From assembly GCA_946187345.1 (NCBI GenBank), contig CAMHQD010000003.1, positions 25,898 through 89,897 of the forward strand: a stretch of DNA of 64,000 bases, given 5' to 3'. How positions within the stretch are numbered: position 1 is the first letter of the stretch; every line of letters starts with the position of its first letter. Under the pieces are notes generated by a model. The model had not been told where the DNA came from. It was given only the letters and a program-made list of their open reading frames with translations, and made no database searches. Positions 39,814-48,743 of this stretch are shown here, piece after piece. A program made the translations under genes and the position numbers. The DNA is from an uncultured Porphyromonadaceae bacterium. GTDB lineage: Bacteria; Bacteroidota; Bacteroidia; Bacteroidales; Muribaculaceae.

Positions 39814-40278
39814 ATGGTTCATCATAGACAGGTTTTCGATGAGTTGCTGCCGCCCGAGCAACGTCATCGCATCGCCGACGCTATCACTGCGGCCGAGCGG
39901 CTGACGTCGGGCGAGATTTGCGTCCATGCCACGCCTCATTGCAATGGCAACGTGATGGACGCCGCGGCACGCGCCTTTAATCGCCTGCGGCTCTACCGCA
40001 CCGAGCGGCGCAACGCCGTTCTGATCTATGTGGTTTATATCGACCGCAAACTCGCCGTGCTGGGCGACACCGGCATCAACGCTGTGGTGCCGGATGGCTA
40101 TTGGGACGATGTGGTGGCCCGGTTGGCGGCGCGGCTTGCCGGTGGCCACGCCACTGACGGCTTGTGTGAGGCCATTGCCGATATAGGTCACAAACTGGAA
40201 TCCTTCTTTCCGGCCAATCGCAATGATGTGAACGAGTTATCCAACGAAGTGACTTATAGCGATGAAGACAATGACTGA
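39814..40278 (+). CDS. Soluble TPM-domain protein
   Basis: 154 residues, no signal peptide. TPM fold: LPPEQRHRIADAITAAERLTSGEICVHATPHCN, AFNRLRLYRTERRNAVLIYVVYIDRKLAVLGDTGINAVVPDGYWDDVVARLAARL and ALCEAIADIGHKLESFFP-like end. Such proteins follow LemA and a second, membrane-bound TPM protein in Bacteroidetes. Some TPM domains are phosphatases; activity here is unknown. It overlaps the next gene by 17 bp, so translation is probably coupled. The start codon abuts the TTGAG element. Confidence 0.85.
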   Translation: MVHHRQVFDELLPPEQRHRIADAITAAERLTSGEICVHATPHCNGNVMDAAARAFNRLRLYRTERRNAVLIYVVYIDRKLAVLGDTGINAVVPDGYWDDVVARLAARLAGGHATDGLCEAIADIGHKLESFFPANRNDVNELSNEVTYSDEDND

Positions 40279-41134
40279 CCGCTTTGTGGCGCTTTGGCTC
40301 GCAGTGCTGATGCTGGCGACGGCATCAGTGCTCACGGCCTGCGGTAATGTAGACAATGGCAAGCCGGTTGCCGTAGCCGCGACCGCGAGCGGTCTGCCGG
40401 CGCGTCCCGATCCTCCGCGTCTGGTCAACGATCTGGCCGGCGTTTTAGGCGACACAGATGCTATGGAGGATACGCTCGAGACCCTCGCGCGCGACACCGG
40501 CAACCAAATCGTCGTGGTCACCACTACCGACTTGCTTGACCTCGAGCCGTGGGACTATGCTCTGCAGTTGGGCCGTGATTGGGGAGTGGGACAGAAGGAC
40601 AAGAACAACGGTGTGGTGGTGCTTATTAAGCCCAAGACGGATCACAGTCGCGGCCAGGCGTATATCTCAGTGGGCTATGGCCTCGAGGGGGCCATTCCCG
40701 ATGCCGTGGCCACGCGCATCGTCAACAGCGAGATGATACCCCACTTCAAGCGCGATGACTACCACAGCGGAGCGCAGGCCGCCGTCGATGTGCTGGTGCC
40801 ATTGGCTCGCGGCGAGTATGGCCCGGATGCCTACACGTCCCGTTTTGCCGGTGAGGAGGACGATGACGATGTCATTCTGGCGGTGGCCATTTTTATCATG
40901 ATTTTCGGTTTTGTGATGATCTTCGGCGGCGTGGCGATGATTTCAGATGACGATGACTTCCGTTCCGGCGGCGGCTCGGCCACCTGGGGCGGCCCAATCA
41001 TCTTTGGCGGCGGCGGGCGGCACTCGTCCTCGTCGTCATCATGGAGCGGTGGCTCGTCATCGTGGGGTGGAGGAGGCTTTGGCGGCTTTGGCGGAGGCTC
41101 CTTTGGCGGCGGTGGCGGCGGCGGCAGTTGGTGA
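40262..41134 (+). CDS. TPM-domain lipoprotein with glycine-serine-rich tail
   Basis: 290 residues. Lipobox SVLTAC with Cys 27; TPM domain RLVNDLAGVLGDTDAMEDTLETLARDTGNQIVVVTTTDL, YALQLGRDWGVGQKDKNNGVVVLIKP, AYISVGYGLEGAIPDAVATRIVNSEMIPHFKRDDY; one membrane segment (VILAVAIFIMIFGFVMIFGGVAMI); then a low-complexity tail rich in Gly, Ser and Trp ending GGGGGGGSW. The tail is typical for TPM proteins of this kind. Periplasm- or surface-facing; role unknown. Third gene of the LemA-TPM-TPM operon. Confidence 0.87.
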   Translation: MKTMTDRFVALWLAVLMLATASVLTACGNVDNGKPVAVAATASGLPARPDPPRLVNDLAGVLGDTDAMEDTLETLARDTGNQIVVVTTTDLLDLEPWDYALQLGRDWGVGQKDKNNGVVVLIKPKTDHSRGQAYISVGYGLEGAIPDAVATRIVNSEMIPHFKRDDYHSGAQAAVDVLVPLARGEYGPDAYTSRFAGEEDDDDVILAVAIFIMIFGFVMIFGGVAMISDDDDFRSGGGSATWGGPIIFGGGGRHSSSSSSWSGGSSSWGGGGFGGFGGGSFGGGGGGGSW

Positions 41135-41196
41135 CTGTCGCTTTACCACGCGTGATGTATATTGTTCTTTTTTTAGGGTAATTCATTATTTTGTAA

Positions 41197-41204
41197 TAAA
41201 TTTG
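41197..41204 (+). promoter_or_regulatory. -7 box of nadB
   Basis: TAAATTTG, 37 bp upstream of the nadB ATG; no TTTG at 20-bp spacing. Confidence 0.6.
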
Positions 41205-41240
41205 CAAGACGGAGGCACTATAGCATTCCGCAATAACAGA

Positions 41241-42833
41241 ATGACGAGAAAATATGACTATTTGATTATCGGTAGCGGCGTGGCCGGCATGAGTTTCGCT
41301 CTGAAAGTGGCTCACACCGGCAGCGTGGCACTTATCTGCAAGAGCACGCTTGATGTGGCCAATACCGACCTCGCGCAAGGCGGCGTAGCCAGCGTGACCA
41401 ATTTGGCTGTTGACGATTTTGAGCAGCACATCCACGATACCATGGTTGCCGGCGACTGGCTCAGCGACCCGGCTGCCGTGTGCAAGGTTGTCACCGAGGC
41501 GCCGGCCCAAATCAAGCAACTGCTCGAATGGGGAGTGGAGTTTGACCGCAATGAGCAAGGCGACTTTGACCTGCACCGCGAGGGCGGACACTCGGAGTTC
41601 CGCATCCTGCATCACGCCGACAACACCGGCCACGAGATCCAGCAGTCGCTTGTGGCGGCCGTGCGTGCCAATCCGAATATCGACATCTTTGAGAACCACT
41701 TTGCCGTTGAGATTATCACTCAGCACCATTTGGGTAAAATCGTAACCCGCCGCACTCGCGACATCGAGTGCTACGGTGCCTATGTGCTCGACCAGGAGAG
41801 CGGCCGTGTCGACACGTTTTTGTCACGCGTGACGCTGATGGCCACGGGTGGCATCGGCAGTGTGTATCACACCACCACCAATCCGCTGATTGCCACCGGC
41901 GACGGCATCGCCATGGTTTACCGCGCCAAAGGCACCGTGCAGGATATGGAGTTTGTCCAGTTCCATCCCACCGCCCTCTATCACCCGGGTGACCGTCCGG
42001 CTTTCCTCATCACCGAGGCCATGCGTGGCTATGGCGCCGTGTTGCGCAACCTTGCCGGCGAGGAGTTTATGCACAAATATGACCCGCGCCTGTCGCTCGC
42101 GCCGCGCGACATCGTGGCTCGCGCCATCGATAGCGAGATGAAGCAGCGTGGCGAGGACCACGTCTACCTTGACGTGACCCATAAGGACGCCGAGCAGACG
42201 CGCCACCACTTCCCCAATATCTACCGTCACTGTTTAGAACTTGGCATCGACATCACCAAGGACTACATCCCGGTAGTGCCGGCAGCCCACTATCTGTGTG
42301 GCGGCATCAAGGTGGACTTGAACGCGTGCTCGTCAATCAAGCGACTGTATGCCGTGGGTGAGTGCTCATGCACCGGTCTGCACGGCGGCAACCGTTTGGC
42401 CAGCAACTCGCTCATCGAGGCCGTTGTATATGCCGACGCGGCCGCGCGCCACGCCATCGAGCACCATCAGCACTACGACTTCCGTCATGATGTGCCCGAC
42501 TGGAACGACGAGGGAACCGTCCACAATGAGGAAATGGTGCTAATCAGCCAGAGTGAGAAGGAGGTGGGTGACATCATGAGCGCCTATGTGGGTATCGTGC
42601 GCAGCAACCTGCGTCTGGATCGCGCTTGGAACCGCCTTGACATCCTATATGAAGAGACCGAGAAACTCTTTAAGGAAAGCAAGGTGAGCCGCCGCATCTG
42701 CGAGTTGCGCAACATCATCAACGTGGGCTATCTTATTATGCGGCAGGCCAAGGAACGCAAGGAGAGCCGTGGTCTCCACTACACCGTTGACTATCCGCCC
42801 GCGCCCAAGCAGGCGAGTGATCTTGAACTGTGA
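41241..42833 (+). CDS. nadB: L-aspartate oxidase
   Basis: 530 residues from ATG 41241. First step of de novo NAD synthesis: oxidises aspartate to iminoaspartate with FAD. FAD motif YDYLIIGSGVAGMSFALKVA; DVANTDLAQGGVASVTN; HREGGHSEFRILHHADNTGHEI; MATGGIGSVYHTTTNP; QFHPTALYHPGDRPAFLITEAMRGYGAVLRN; VVPAAHYLCGGIKVDL; CTGLHGGNRLASNSLIEAVVYA. These are the NadB rather than SdhA versions. The longer frame upstream runs back into the TPM tail and is not used. nadA and nadC are not in the window; nadK is at 56.6 kb. Confidence 0.95.
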   Translation: MTRKYDYLIIGSGVAGMSFALKVAHTGSVALICKSTLDVANTDLAQGGVASVTNLAVDDFEQHIHDTMVAGDWLSDPAAVCKVVTEAPAQIKQLLEWGVEFDRNEQGDFDLHREGGHSEFRILHHADNTGHEIQQSLVAAVRANPNIDIFENHFAVEIITQHHLGKIVTRRTRDIECYGAYVLDQESGRVDTFLSRVTLMATGGIGSVYHTTTNPLIATGDGIAMVYRAKGTVQDMEFVQFHPTALYHPGDRPAFLITEAMRGYGAVLRNLAGEEFMHKYDPRLSLAPRDIVARAIDSEMKQRGEDHVYLDVTHKDAEQTRHHFPNIYRHCLELGIDITKDYIPVVPAAHYLCGGIKVDLNACSSIKRLYAVGECSCTGLHGGNRLASNSLIEAVVYADAAARHAIEHHQHYDFRHDVPDWNDEGTVHNEEMVLISQSEKEVGDIMSAYVGIVRSNLRLDRAWNRLDILYEETEKLFKESKVSRRICELRNIINVGYLIMRQAKERKESRGLHYTVDYPPAPKQASDLEL

Positions 42834-42909
42834 TAGGAGTAGAATAGGGTTGGCTACGGTTTTAATATTTTTTAGCGGAATAGTGCCGTTTTACTGCACT
42901 CGACGTCTG

Positions 42910-42917
42910 TAATTTTG
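42910..42917 (+). promoter_or_regulatory. -7 box of recA
   Basis: TAATTTTG, 33 bp upstream of the recA ATG. No LexA-type box was recognised around it, so SOS control cannot be claimed. Confidence 0.65.
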
Positions 42918-42949
42918 TCACTGTAAAATCAAAACAACAATATATTATA

Positions 42950-43993
42950 ATGGAAGAGAACAACAACAAGCAAGAGGCTCAGCAGCCCCAGCGCCCCGCC
43001 ATCGCCCCGGAGAAACTCAAAGCGCTCCAGATGGCAATGGACAAGATTGATAAGGCCTACGGCCGCGGCTCAATCATGAAGATGGGTGATGACAAGATAG
43101 AGGATATTGATGTCATTCCCACCGGTTCAATCGGTTTGAACTATGCCCTGGGTGTGGGTGGTTACCCTCGTGGCCGCATCATTGAGATTTTCGGTCCCGA
43201 GTCGAGCGGCAAGACCACGCTCGCCATTCATGCCATTGCCCAGGCGCAGCAGATGGGCGGTATCGCGGCCATCATTGACGCCGAGCACGCGTTTGACCGT
43301 TTCTATGCCGAGAGCCTCGGTGTTGACGTGAATAACCTATGGATTTCTCAGCCCGACAATGGCGAGCAGGCTCTCGAGATTGCCGACCAACTGATTCGTT
43401 CCAGTGCCATTGATATAATTGTCATCGACAGTGTGGCGGCTCTGACTCCCAAGGCCGAGATTGAGGGTGAGATGGGCGAGAACAAGGTCGGACTGCAGGC
43501 TCGCCTTATGTCTCAAGCCTTGCGTAAACTCACCGCCACAGTGAGCAAGACCAATACTTGCTGCATTTTCATCAACCAGTTGCGTGAGAAAATCGGCATG
43601 ATGTTCGGTAATCCCGAAACCACCACCGGCGGTAACGCCCTCAAGTTCTATTCGAGCGTGCGCCTCGACATCCGTCGTGTTGGTCATCTCAAGGATGGCG
43701 ATAACGTGTTTGGCAGCCTGACGCGCGTCAAGGTGGTCAAGAACAAGGTGGCGCCACCGTTCCGCAAGGCCGAGTTCGAGATCCTCTTTGGCCGTGGCAT
43801 CAGCCACACCGGCGAGATTATCGACCTGGGCGTGGATCATGGCGTGATCAAGAAGAGCGGCTCGTGGTTCAGTTATGGCGACACCAAACTCGGCCAGGGC
43901 CGTGACGCGGCCAAGCAGATAATCGAGGATAACCCCGAACTGGCCGATGAGTTGGAGGCCAAGATTATGGCCGCGCTTGCCGAGGGAAAGTAA
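42950..43993 (+). CDS. recA: Recombinase RecA
   Basis: 347 residues. Forms filaments on single-stranded DNA for homologous recombination. Walker [10 protein letters not shown] from residue 82; [60 protein letters not shown]; loop L2 region [37 protein letters not shown]; and [26 protein letters not shown]. The C-terminal tail is short ([15 protein letters not shown]). Own promoter; a long inverted repeat follows. Confidence 0.98.
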   Translation: MEENNNKQEAQQPQRPAIAPEKLKALQMAMDKIDKAYGRGSIMKMGDDKIEDIDVIPTGSIGLNYALGVGGYPRGRIIEIFGPESSGKTTLAIHAIAQAQQMGGIAAIIDAEHAFDRFYAESLGVDVNNLWISQPDNGEQALEIADQLIRSSAIDIIVIDSVAALTPKAEIEGEMGENKVGLQARLMSQALRKLTATVSKTNTCCIFINQLREKIGMMFGNPETTTGGNALKFYSSVRLDIRRVGHLKDGDNVFGSLTRVKVVKNKVAPPFRKAEFEILFGRGISHTGEIIDLGVDHGVIKKSGSWFSYGDTKLGQGRDAAKQIIEDNPELADELEAKIMAALAEGK

Positions 43994-44043
43994 CTATCAC
44001 AAGAAACTCACACGCACACACACTTTTATAATCACAAAACCAA

Positions 44044-44123
44044 ATACGATTAAAAACAACAAATTCAATAAAGACAATCTTTATCTGTTGCCTTTATCCG
44101 TAGTTTGTTGTTTTTAATTGTAT
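44044..44123. repeat. Inverted repeat with 20-bp arms between recA and the SDR gene
   Basis: Left arm ATACGATTAAAAACAACAAA (44044-44063) and right arm TTTGTTGTTTTTAATTGTAT (44104-44123) pair with one mismatch around a 40-nt loop that itself holds AAAGACAATCTTT. It may end recA transcripts; its right arm overlaps the -33 element of the next promoter. Confidence 0.7.
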
Positions 44124-44148
44124 TTTTTTGTTTTTTTTATTACCTTTG
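44117..44148 (+). promoter_or_regulatory. Promoter of the threonine-dehydrogenase-like gene
   Basis: ATTG at 44117-44120, 20-bp spacer, TACCTTTG at 44141-44148, 22 bp before the ATG. Confidence 0.7.
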
Positions 44149-44170
44149 CAGGTCAATAATTGACTGAACG

Positions 44171-45130
44171 ATGAAGAATGTTTTGGTAATAGGCTCTACA
44201 GGCCAAATTGGCTCGGAACTGACAATGAAATTGCGGTCCGAGTATAGTGGTGACATCGTTGCCGGCTACATCAAGGGGGCTGAACCTCGAGGCGAACTCG
44301 CCGCGAGCGGCCCGTCGATGGAGGTTGACATCACCAACGCTCGGCAGATTGCCGAGGCTGTTGACCGCTACCACGTTGACACCATTTATAATCTCGCGGC
44401 TCTGCTCAGTGCCGTCGCCGAGGCCAAGCCGCTTTTGGCATGGCACATCGGCATTAATGGCCTGCTCAATGTGCTTGAGGTGGCGCGTGAGAAAAAATGC
44501 GCGGTGTTCACGCCCAGTTCTATCGGCTCTTTTGGTCCATCGGCACCAAAGGATGGTACTCCGCAGGATACCATCCAGCAGCCCAAAACGATTTATGGCG
44601 TTACCAAAGTCACCGGCGAGTTGCTTAGCAATTACTATAACCTCAAGTATGGCGTTGACACGCGTTCAGTGCGCTTTCCAGGCCTCATCAGTTACGTCAC
44701 GCCGCCCGGTGGAGGCACCACCGACTATGCAGTCGACATCTATTACAGCGCCGTGCGCGGCGAGGAGTTTGTGTGCCCCATAGCGCCGGGAACATTCATG
44801 GACATGATGTATATGCCCGACGCGTTGCGTGCCGCTATCGAAATTATGGAAGCCGACCCGTCACACTTGCGTCACCGCAATTCGTTCAACATCGCCGCGA
44901 TGAGTTTTGACCCCGAAATTATCGCGAGCAAAATCCGTGAGCACCTGCCCGACTTCGAGATGCGATATGAGGTGGACCCCTTGCGTCAGGCGATAGCCGA
45001 GTCTTGGCCCAACAAACTTGACGACACGTGCGCGCGCATGGAGTGGGGGTGGAAACCGGAATACGACCTTGAGACCATGACGATTGATATGCTTGACAAA
45101 CTCTCGCGGCGTCTCACCAATATCAAGTGA
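44171..45130 (+). CDS. NAD-dependent SDR, L-threonine 3-dehydrogenase-like
   Basis: 319 residues, extended short-chain dehydrogenase. VLVIGSTGQIGSELTMKL (NAD site), IYNLAALLSAVAEAKPLLAWHIGINGLLNVLEVA, PSSIGSFGPSAP, then YGVTKVTGELLSNYY (catalytic Tyr-Lys) and RFPGLISYVTPPGGGTTDYAVDIYY, GTFMDMMYMPDALRAAIEIMEA. The combination AALLSA, FGP and PPGGGTTDYAV matches the SDR-type threonine dehydrogenases, which oxidise threonine to 2-amino-3-ketobutyrate. No Kbl ligase gene is adjacent. UDP-sugar epimerase is the alternative but less likely. Confidence 0.85.
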   Translation: MKNVLVIGSTGQIGSELTMKLRSEYSGDIVAGYIKGAEPRGELAASGPSMEVDITNARQIAEAVDRYHVDTIYNLAALLSAVAEAKPLLAWHIGINGLLNVLEVAREKKCAVFTPSSIGSFGPSAPKDGTPQDTIQQPKTIYGVTKVTGELLSNYYNLKYGVDTRSVRFPGLISYVTPPGGGTTDYAVDIYYSAVRGEEFVCPIAPGTFMDMMYMPDALRAAIEIMEADPSHLRHRNSFNIAAMSFDPEIIASKIREHLPDFEMRYEVDPLRQAIAESWPNKLDDTCARMEWGWKPEYDLETMTIDMLDKLSRRLTNIK

Positions 45131-45180
45131 GTTAAATATTTTGCACCGGCGGCATTATTGTCGCCCTGTTAACGACAATG

Positions 45181-45858
45181 ATGCGCATTGATATACTCTC
45201 TGTAACGCCTGAGGTGTTAGACTCTCCTTTGGGCATCAGTATTCTCAAGCGGGCTCAAGACAAGGGGCTCGTTGAGTTTCACGTGCACAACCTGCGTGAC
45301 TACAGCCTGCGCAAGCACCGCAAGGTTGACGACTATGCCTTTAGCGGCGAGGCCGGCATGGTGATGCAGATTGAGCCCGTATATCGGTGCATCACCGCGC
45401 TTAAGGCCGAGCGTGACTATGATGACGTTATCTTCACTTCGCCCGATGGCGAGATTCTCAGTCAACCGCTGGCCAATGAGTTGTCTCTCGCGCAAAACCT
45501 TATCATCCTCTGTGGCCACTACAAGGGGGTGGACTATCGCATCCGCGAGCACCTGATTACCCGTGAAATATCCATTGGCGACTACGTCCTCACCGGCGGC
45601 GAGTTGCCTGCGGCGGTAATTGCCGACGCTGTCGTGCGGCTTATTCCGGGAGCCATCGGCGATGAGCAGAGCGCTCTCAACGACTCGTTTCAAGACGGTC
45701 TTTTAGAAGCGCCGGTATATACCCGTCCGGCAGAGTTCAACGGTTGGCGCGTGCCGGATGTGCTGCTCAGCGGCAATGACCGTCTCATCGCCGATTGGAA
45801 GATGGAGCAAGCACTCGAGCGTACCCGCCGCCTGCGTCCTGGCCTGTTGGATGTGTAG
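45181..45858 (+). CDS. trmD: tRNA (guanine-N1-)-methyltransferase
   Basis: 225 residues; ATG 45181 ([22 protein letters not shown]) preferred over the ATG one codon before. Makes m1G37 in tRNAs, preventing frameshifts. SPOUT knot features: [124 protein letters not shown]. Full length. Located 50 bp after the SDR gene. Confidence 0.96.
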   Translation: MRIDILSVTPEVLDSPLGISILKRAQDKGLVEFHVHNLRDYSLRKHRKVDDYAFSGEAGMVMQIEPVYRCITALKAERDYDDVIFTSPDGEILSQPLANELSLAQNLIILCGHYKGVDYRIREHLITREISIGDYVLTGGELPAAVIADAVVRLIPGAIGDEQSALNDSFQDGLLEAPVYTRPAEFNGWRVPDVLLSGNDRLIADWKMEQALERTRRLRPGLLDV

Positions 45859-45896
45859 CATATTACTTATAATTAATGCGTTGTTAAGAAAAGAAG

Positions 45897-46196
45897 ATGT
45901 CTATATTTTCAAGCCTTAAAGAGAAATACGCCAGATATATTCCGGCTGTGGTATTTATCGTGTTTATGGTGTCGCTAATCTGTTGCGGCGACAACAATTA
46001 TATCCGCTCGTGCAGTTTCACCCACGAGATTAATGACCTTAAAGCCGAAATCAAAGCCGATGAGGATTCCACGGCCATCTATGAGGCGCGCGTGCGAGAA
46101 CTTAACACCGACCGCGAGTCGCTTGAGAAATTGGCGCGCGAGAAGTACGGCATGAAACGCGAGAACGAGGATGTCTATATCACGCCCATGCCATAG
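45897..46196 (+). CDS. FtsB/DivIC-like septum formation initiator
   Basis: 99 residues, bitopic: membrane helix at 14-30 (YIPAVVFIVFMVSLICCG), then a coiled-coil periplasmic part (EINDLKAEIKADEDSTAIYEARVRELNTDRESLEKLAREKYGMKRENEDVYIT). The end LEKLAREKYGMKRENEDVY is the DivIC/FtsB hallmark. Part of the FtsQLB-type divisome subcomplex. It lies between trmD and a small membrane protein; a truncated TTGAG element starts just after its stop. Confidence 0.88.
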   Translation: MSIFSSLKEKYARYIPAVVFIVFMVSLICCGDNNYIRSCSFTHEINDLKAEIKADEDSTAIYEARVRELNTDRESLEKLAREKYGMKRENEDVYITPMP

Positions 46197-46200
46197 ATGT

Positions 46201-46251
46201 GCGTTGAGAGGTTGAGCGTTGAGATGTTGAGCCATTTGCTGACGCAAATGG
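46201..46251. repeat. TTGAG element, truncated copy
   Basis: GCGTTGAGAGGTTGAG, GCGTTGAG, ATGTTGAG, then hairpin CCATTTGC-TGAC-GCAAATGG; the right CTCAAC arm is missing. It lies in the leader of the 123-residue membrane protein. Confidence 0.8.
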
Positions 46252-46274
46252 GAAGAAATGTTAGGTTCCAGATT

Positions 46275-46646
46275 ATGAAAGGTGAATTGACTAAGGTGTG
46301 TAACGTGGTTGTGCTGGCCGGCTTGCTTGCTATTCTGGCTCTGGCGGTGTTGCCTTTGCTCGATGTGGCGGTGTCGCCGTGGATGCGTGTGGCATATGCC
46401 GTGGCTGCCGGCGCGGTGCTCGTGGCGCGGTTGCTCACAGTGCGCGATGGCGGCAACTCATTGCGTGAGCGGCGGTTGCGTGTGCTGCTCGTTGTGGCCG
46501 CCGCGCTGATATGCGTCAGCGCGTGGCTTCTTTTCAGGCGCGACAGCGGACCAACCGATTGGGTCGCTTTCCTGATGGCCGGTGCTCTGATGCAGGCCTA
46601 CGCCTCATTCATGCTGGAGCGCCTCGATAACGCTAAAAAATCATAA
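46275..46646 (+). CDS. Small polytopic membrane protein of unknown function
   Basis: 123 residues from ATG 46275 (MKGELTKVCNVVVLAG); the frame continues upstream through the repeat element but that part is repeat-derived. Four hydrophobic helices (VVLAGLLAILALAVLPLLDVA, MRVAYAVAAGAVLVARLL, LRVLLVVAAALICVSAWLLF, WVAFLMAGALMQAYASFML). No family recognised. Between the DivIC-like gene and coaX, co-oriented; probably co-transcribed with the former. Confidence 0.7.
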   Translation: MKGELTKVCNVVVLAGLLAILALAVLPLLDVAVSPWMRVAYAVAAGAVLVARLLTVRDGGNSLRERRLRVLLVVAAALICVSAWLLFRRDSGPTDWVAFLMAGALMQAYASFMLERLDNAKKS

Positions 46647-46660
46647 CATCGCGCATGATT

Positions 46661-46692
46661 TTTGGCAATTTGCGACTTTATTTCTAATTTTG
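46661..46692 (+). promoter_or_regulatory. Promoter of coaX
   Basis: TTTG at 46661-46664, 20-bp spacer, TAATTTTG at 46685-46692. Only 8 bp separate the box from the coaX ATG, implying an almost leaderless mRNA. Confidence 0.8.
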
Positions 46693-46700
46693 CAATTTAC

Positions 46701-47435
46701 ATGGGAGTTATCATTGCTATCGATTGTGGCAACACGCTCATCAAGGCTACCGTCTTCAGCGGTGAGCGCGTGCTTATCACCAAGGCTGTGCCTCACGAGC
46801 GTGTGGAATTAATCTACAGCCTCGCCGCGTCTTCGGCCGCGACAATGGCCATCGTTGTGGCCACCGGCCGCCATGTTGAGGCGGTGGTGAAGGCTGTGTC
46901 GCGCCAGTGTGAGGTGATGACGCTAAACCGTGATAGCCGGTTGCCTTATCCGATAGCCTATGACACGCGTCTCATCGGCATGGATCGCGTTGCGGCGGCC
47001 GCCGGAGCCGCTGCGGCGATGCCCGGGCGGCGAGTGCTTGTGGCCGATGCCGGCACGGCTCTGACACTTGATGTCGTCGATACTGACGGCACATTGATGG
47101 GTGGATACATATTGCCGGGCATCTCGTTGATGTTGCGCTCGCTGCATGAGCACACGGCATTACTGCCCGAACTTGATGTTGACGGCGACAAGCCCGTTGC
47201 TGGCGAGTTGCCCCGCGACACAGCCCATGCCATGCGCTGGGGAGCAATGCTTGCCGCGGCCGCCGCCGTGGACGCGTGTGTGGCAAGGCATGACTGCGAC
47301 ATGGCGATTCTCACCGGTGGCAATGCCGCGCTGCTGCGCCAACTTGTCACATGTGACCACGCCGAGGACGACCTGCTTGTGGCTCGTGGACTGAAAACGA
47401 TTTTACAATATAATATCAATAATGGATATGTATAG
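46701..47435 (+). CDS. coaX: Type III pantothenate kinase
   Basis: 244 residues from ATG 46701 (MGVIIAIDCGNTLIKATVF); the upstream in-frame ATG lies inside the promoter. First step of CoA synthesis. ASKHA features: DCGNT phosphate loop, IGMDRVAAAAGA, LVADAGTALTLDVVDTDGTLMGGYILPGISLMLRSLHEHTALLP, and AILTGGNAALLRQL. Overlaps the next gene by 14 bp. panB of the same pathway is at 55.4 kb. Confidence 0.93.
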   Translation: MGVIIAIDCGNTLIKATVFSGERVLITKAVPHERVELIYSLAASSAATMAIVVATGRHVEAVVKAVSRQCEVMTLNRDSRLPYPIAYDTRLIGMDRVAAAAGAAAAMPGRRVLVADAGTALTLDVVDTDGTLMGGYILPGISLMLRSLHEHTALLPELDVDGDKPVAGELPRDTAHAMRWGAMLAAAAAVDACVARHDCDMAILTGGNAALLRQLVTCDHAEDDLLVARGLKTILQYNINNGYV

Positions 47436-48663
47436 AACAACAATATTCGCCGTGATAGCGGCAACCGCGTCTCTCATGGCTGCCGGTCAGGTTTCCACCA
47501 GCCCCTATAGTAAGGTGGGCTACGGCTTGCTCAGCGACAACGCCACGGGCATCCAGCGCTCGATGGGCGGCGTGGGATACGCGATGCAGAATGGTCGCAA
47601 CATCAATGCCATGAATCCCGCGTCTTACTCTCAGGTGGACTCGCTTACATTCCTTTGGGACTTGGGTTTGGATCTCACCAACTTGTGGTCAAAGGAAAAC
47701 GGTGTGCGCGGTTATTCTTTTGGTGGAGGACTTGACTATCTTGCCGGTCACTTCAAGATAACCAAAGGCATGGGTGGAGCATTCGGCCTTGTGCCTTATT
47801 CGAGCGTTGGCTATTCATTTGGCAATGACTTGAAGGACGACAATAGTGAGGTCCGCTCGGGCACCGGAGGCTTCAATCAGTTGTTTGTCGGAGTGGGCTA
47901 TGAGCCGGTTCGCGGTTTGAGCATCGGCGCCAATGTGGCCTATCTCTTCGGCACCACATCCAACAGCAGTAATGTTATCACCGAGAGTATTACCCTATAT
48001 GAGCGACTGATGGAAATCCGCGACTACAACGTCCAAATCGGTATCCAATACTCGCTGCCACTGCGTGACGGCAATGACCGCATCACCGTGGGTGCCACCT
48101 ACCAGCCGCGCAAGTCATTCCACGGCCACACATGGGGCATCTTCCACGACTCGCAGGACGATAAGCCGGACACCATTGGCTACACATCACTCTCCGGCAA
48201 GTATGAGCAGCCACATTCCATTGGCGTTGGAATCAGTTATAATTACCACAATCGTATGTTGGCCGAGGTTGATTTCACATATCAGAAGTGGGCGGACGCA
48301 AAGTATTCACCGCTCAAAGGATTTGAGGCCGAAACAATCCGGTTTAACAACCGCTGGAAAGCGGCCGCCGGCGTGCAGTACACGCCCAATCGTCGCGGCT
48401 CATACTTGGGCTCAATGGTGTTCCGGTTTGGAGGGCACTACACCCACGACTATATGAACATCACAGGCAACAACGTGCGTGATTATGGTCTGGCCTGCGG
48501 TATCAGTCTGCCCGTGGCCGGCGGCAAGTCAATGGTCAACTTTGGCCTCGAATGGAAACGCCGCTTCACCAAGCCTGTCATGCTTATCCGCGAGGATTAC
48601 TTCAACATCACGCTCGGCATCACCTTCAACGAACTATGGTTCTGGAAGAGCCGCATTCGCTAA
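47422..48663 (+). CDS. Outer-membrane beta-barrel protein (OmpP1/FadL-like)
   Basis: 413 residues; signal peptide about 21 residues (RTTIFAVIAATASLMAAGQV). QVSTSPYSKVGYGLLSD and RSMGGVGYAMQNGRNINAMNPASYSQVDSLTF are the opening seen in the Bacteroidetes barrel encoded between coaX and lptC; the rest alternates aromatic strands, ending GITFNELWFWKSRIR. Likely a transport or structural porin-like barrel; substrate unknown. ATG 47428 is a second possible start. It overlaps coaX, so expression is coupled to it. Confidence 0.8.
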   Translation: MDMYRTTIFAVIAATASLMAAGQVSTSPYSKVGYGLLSDNATGIQRSMGGVGYAMQNGRNINAMNPASYSQVDSLTFLWDLGLDLTNLWSKENGVRGYSFGGGLDYLAGHFKITKGMGGAFGLVPYSSVGYSFGNDLKDDNSEVRSGTGGFNQLFVGVGYEPVRGLSIGANVAYLFGTTSNSSNVITESITLYERLMEIRDYNVQIGIQYSLPLRDGNDRITVGATYQPRKSFHGHTWGIFHDSQDDKPDTIGYTSLSGKYEQPHSIGVGISYNYHNRMLAEVDFTYQKWADAKYSPLKGFEAETIRFNNRWKAAAGVQYTPNRRGSYLGSMVFRFGGHYTHDYMNITGNNVRDYGLACGISLPVAGGKSMVNFGLEWKRRFTKPVMLIREDYFNITLGITFNELWFWKSRIR

Positions 48664-48743
48664 CGCGGAAGTGCAAAAGTTCCTGTTTCTCCTTTTTTTT
48701 CTGATTTTGAGTCTCATACATGGCCTAAGTTTAAGGATAATCC

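Noticed and set aside
42841..42949. SOS/LexA operator upstream of recA
   Set aside because: No recognisable palindromic LexA-type box in either Gram-negative or Gram-positive form; Bacteroidetes motifs vary, so only absence of evidence.
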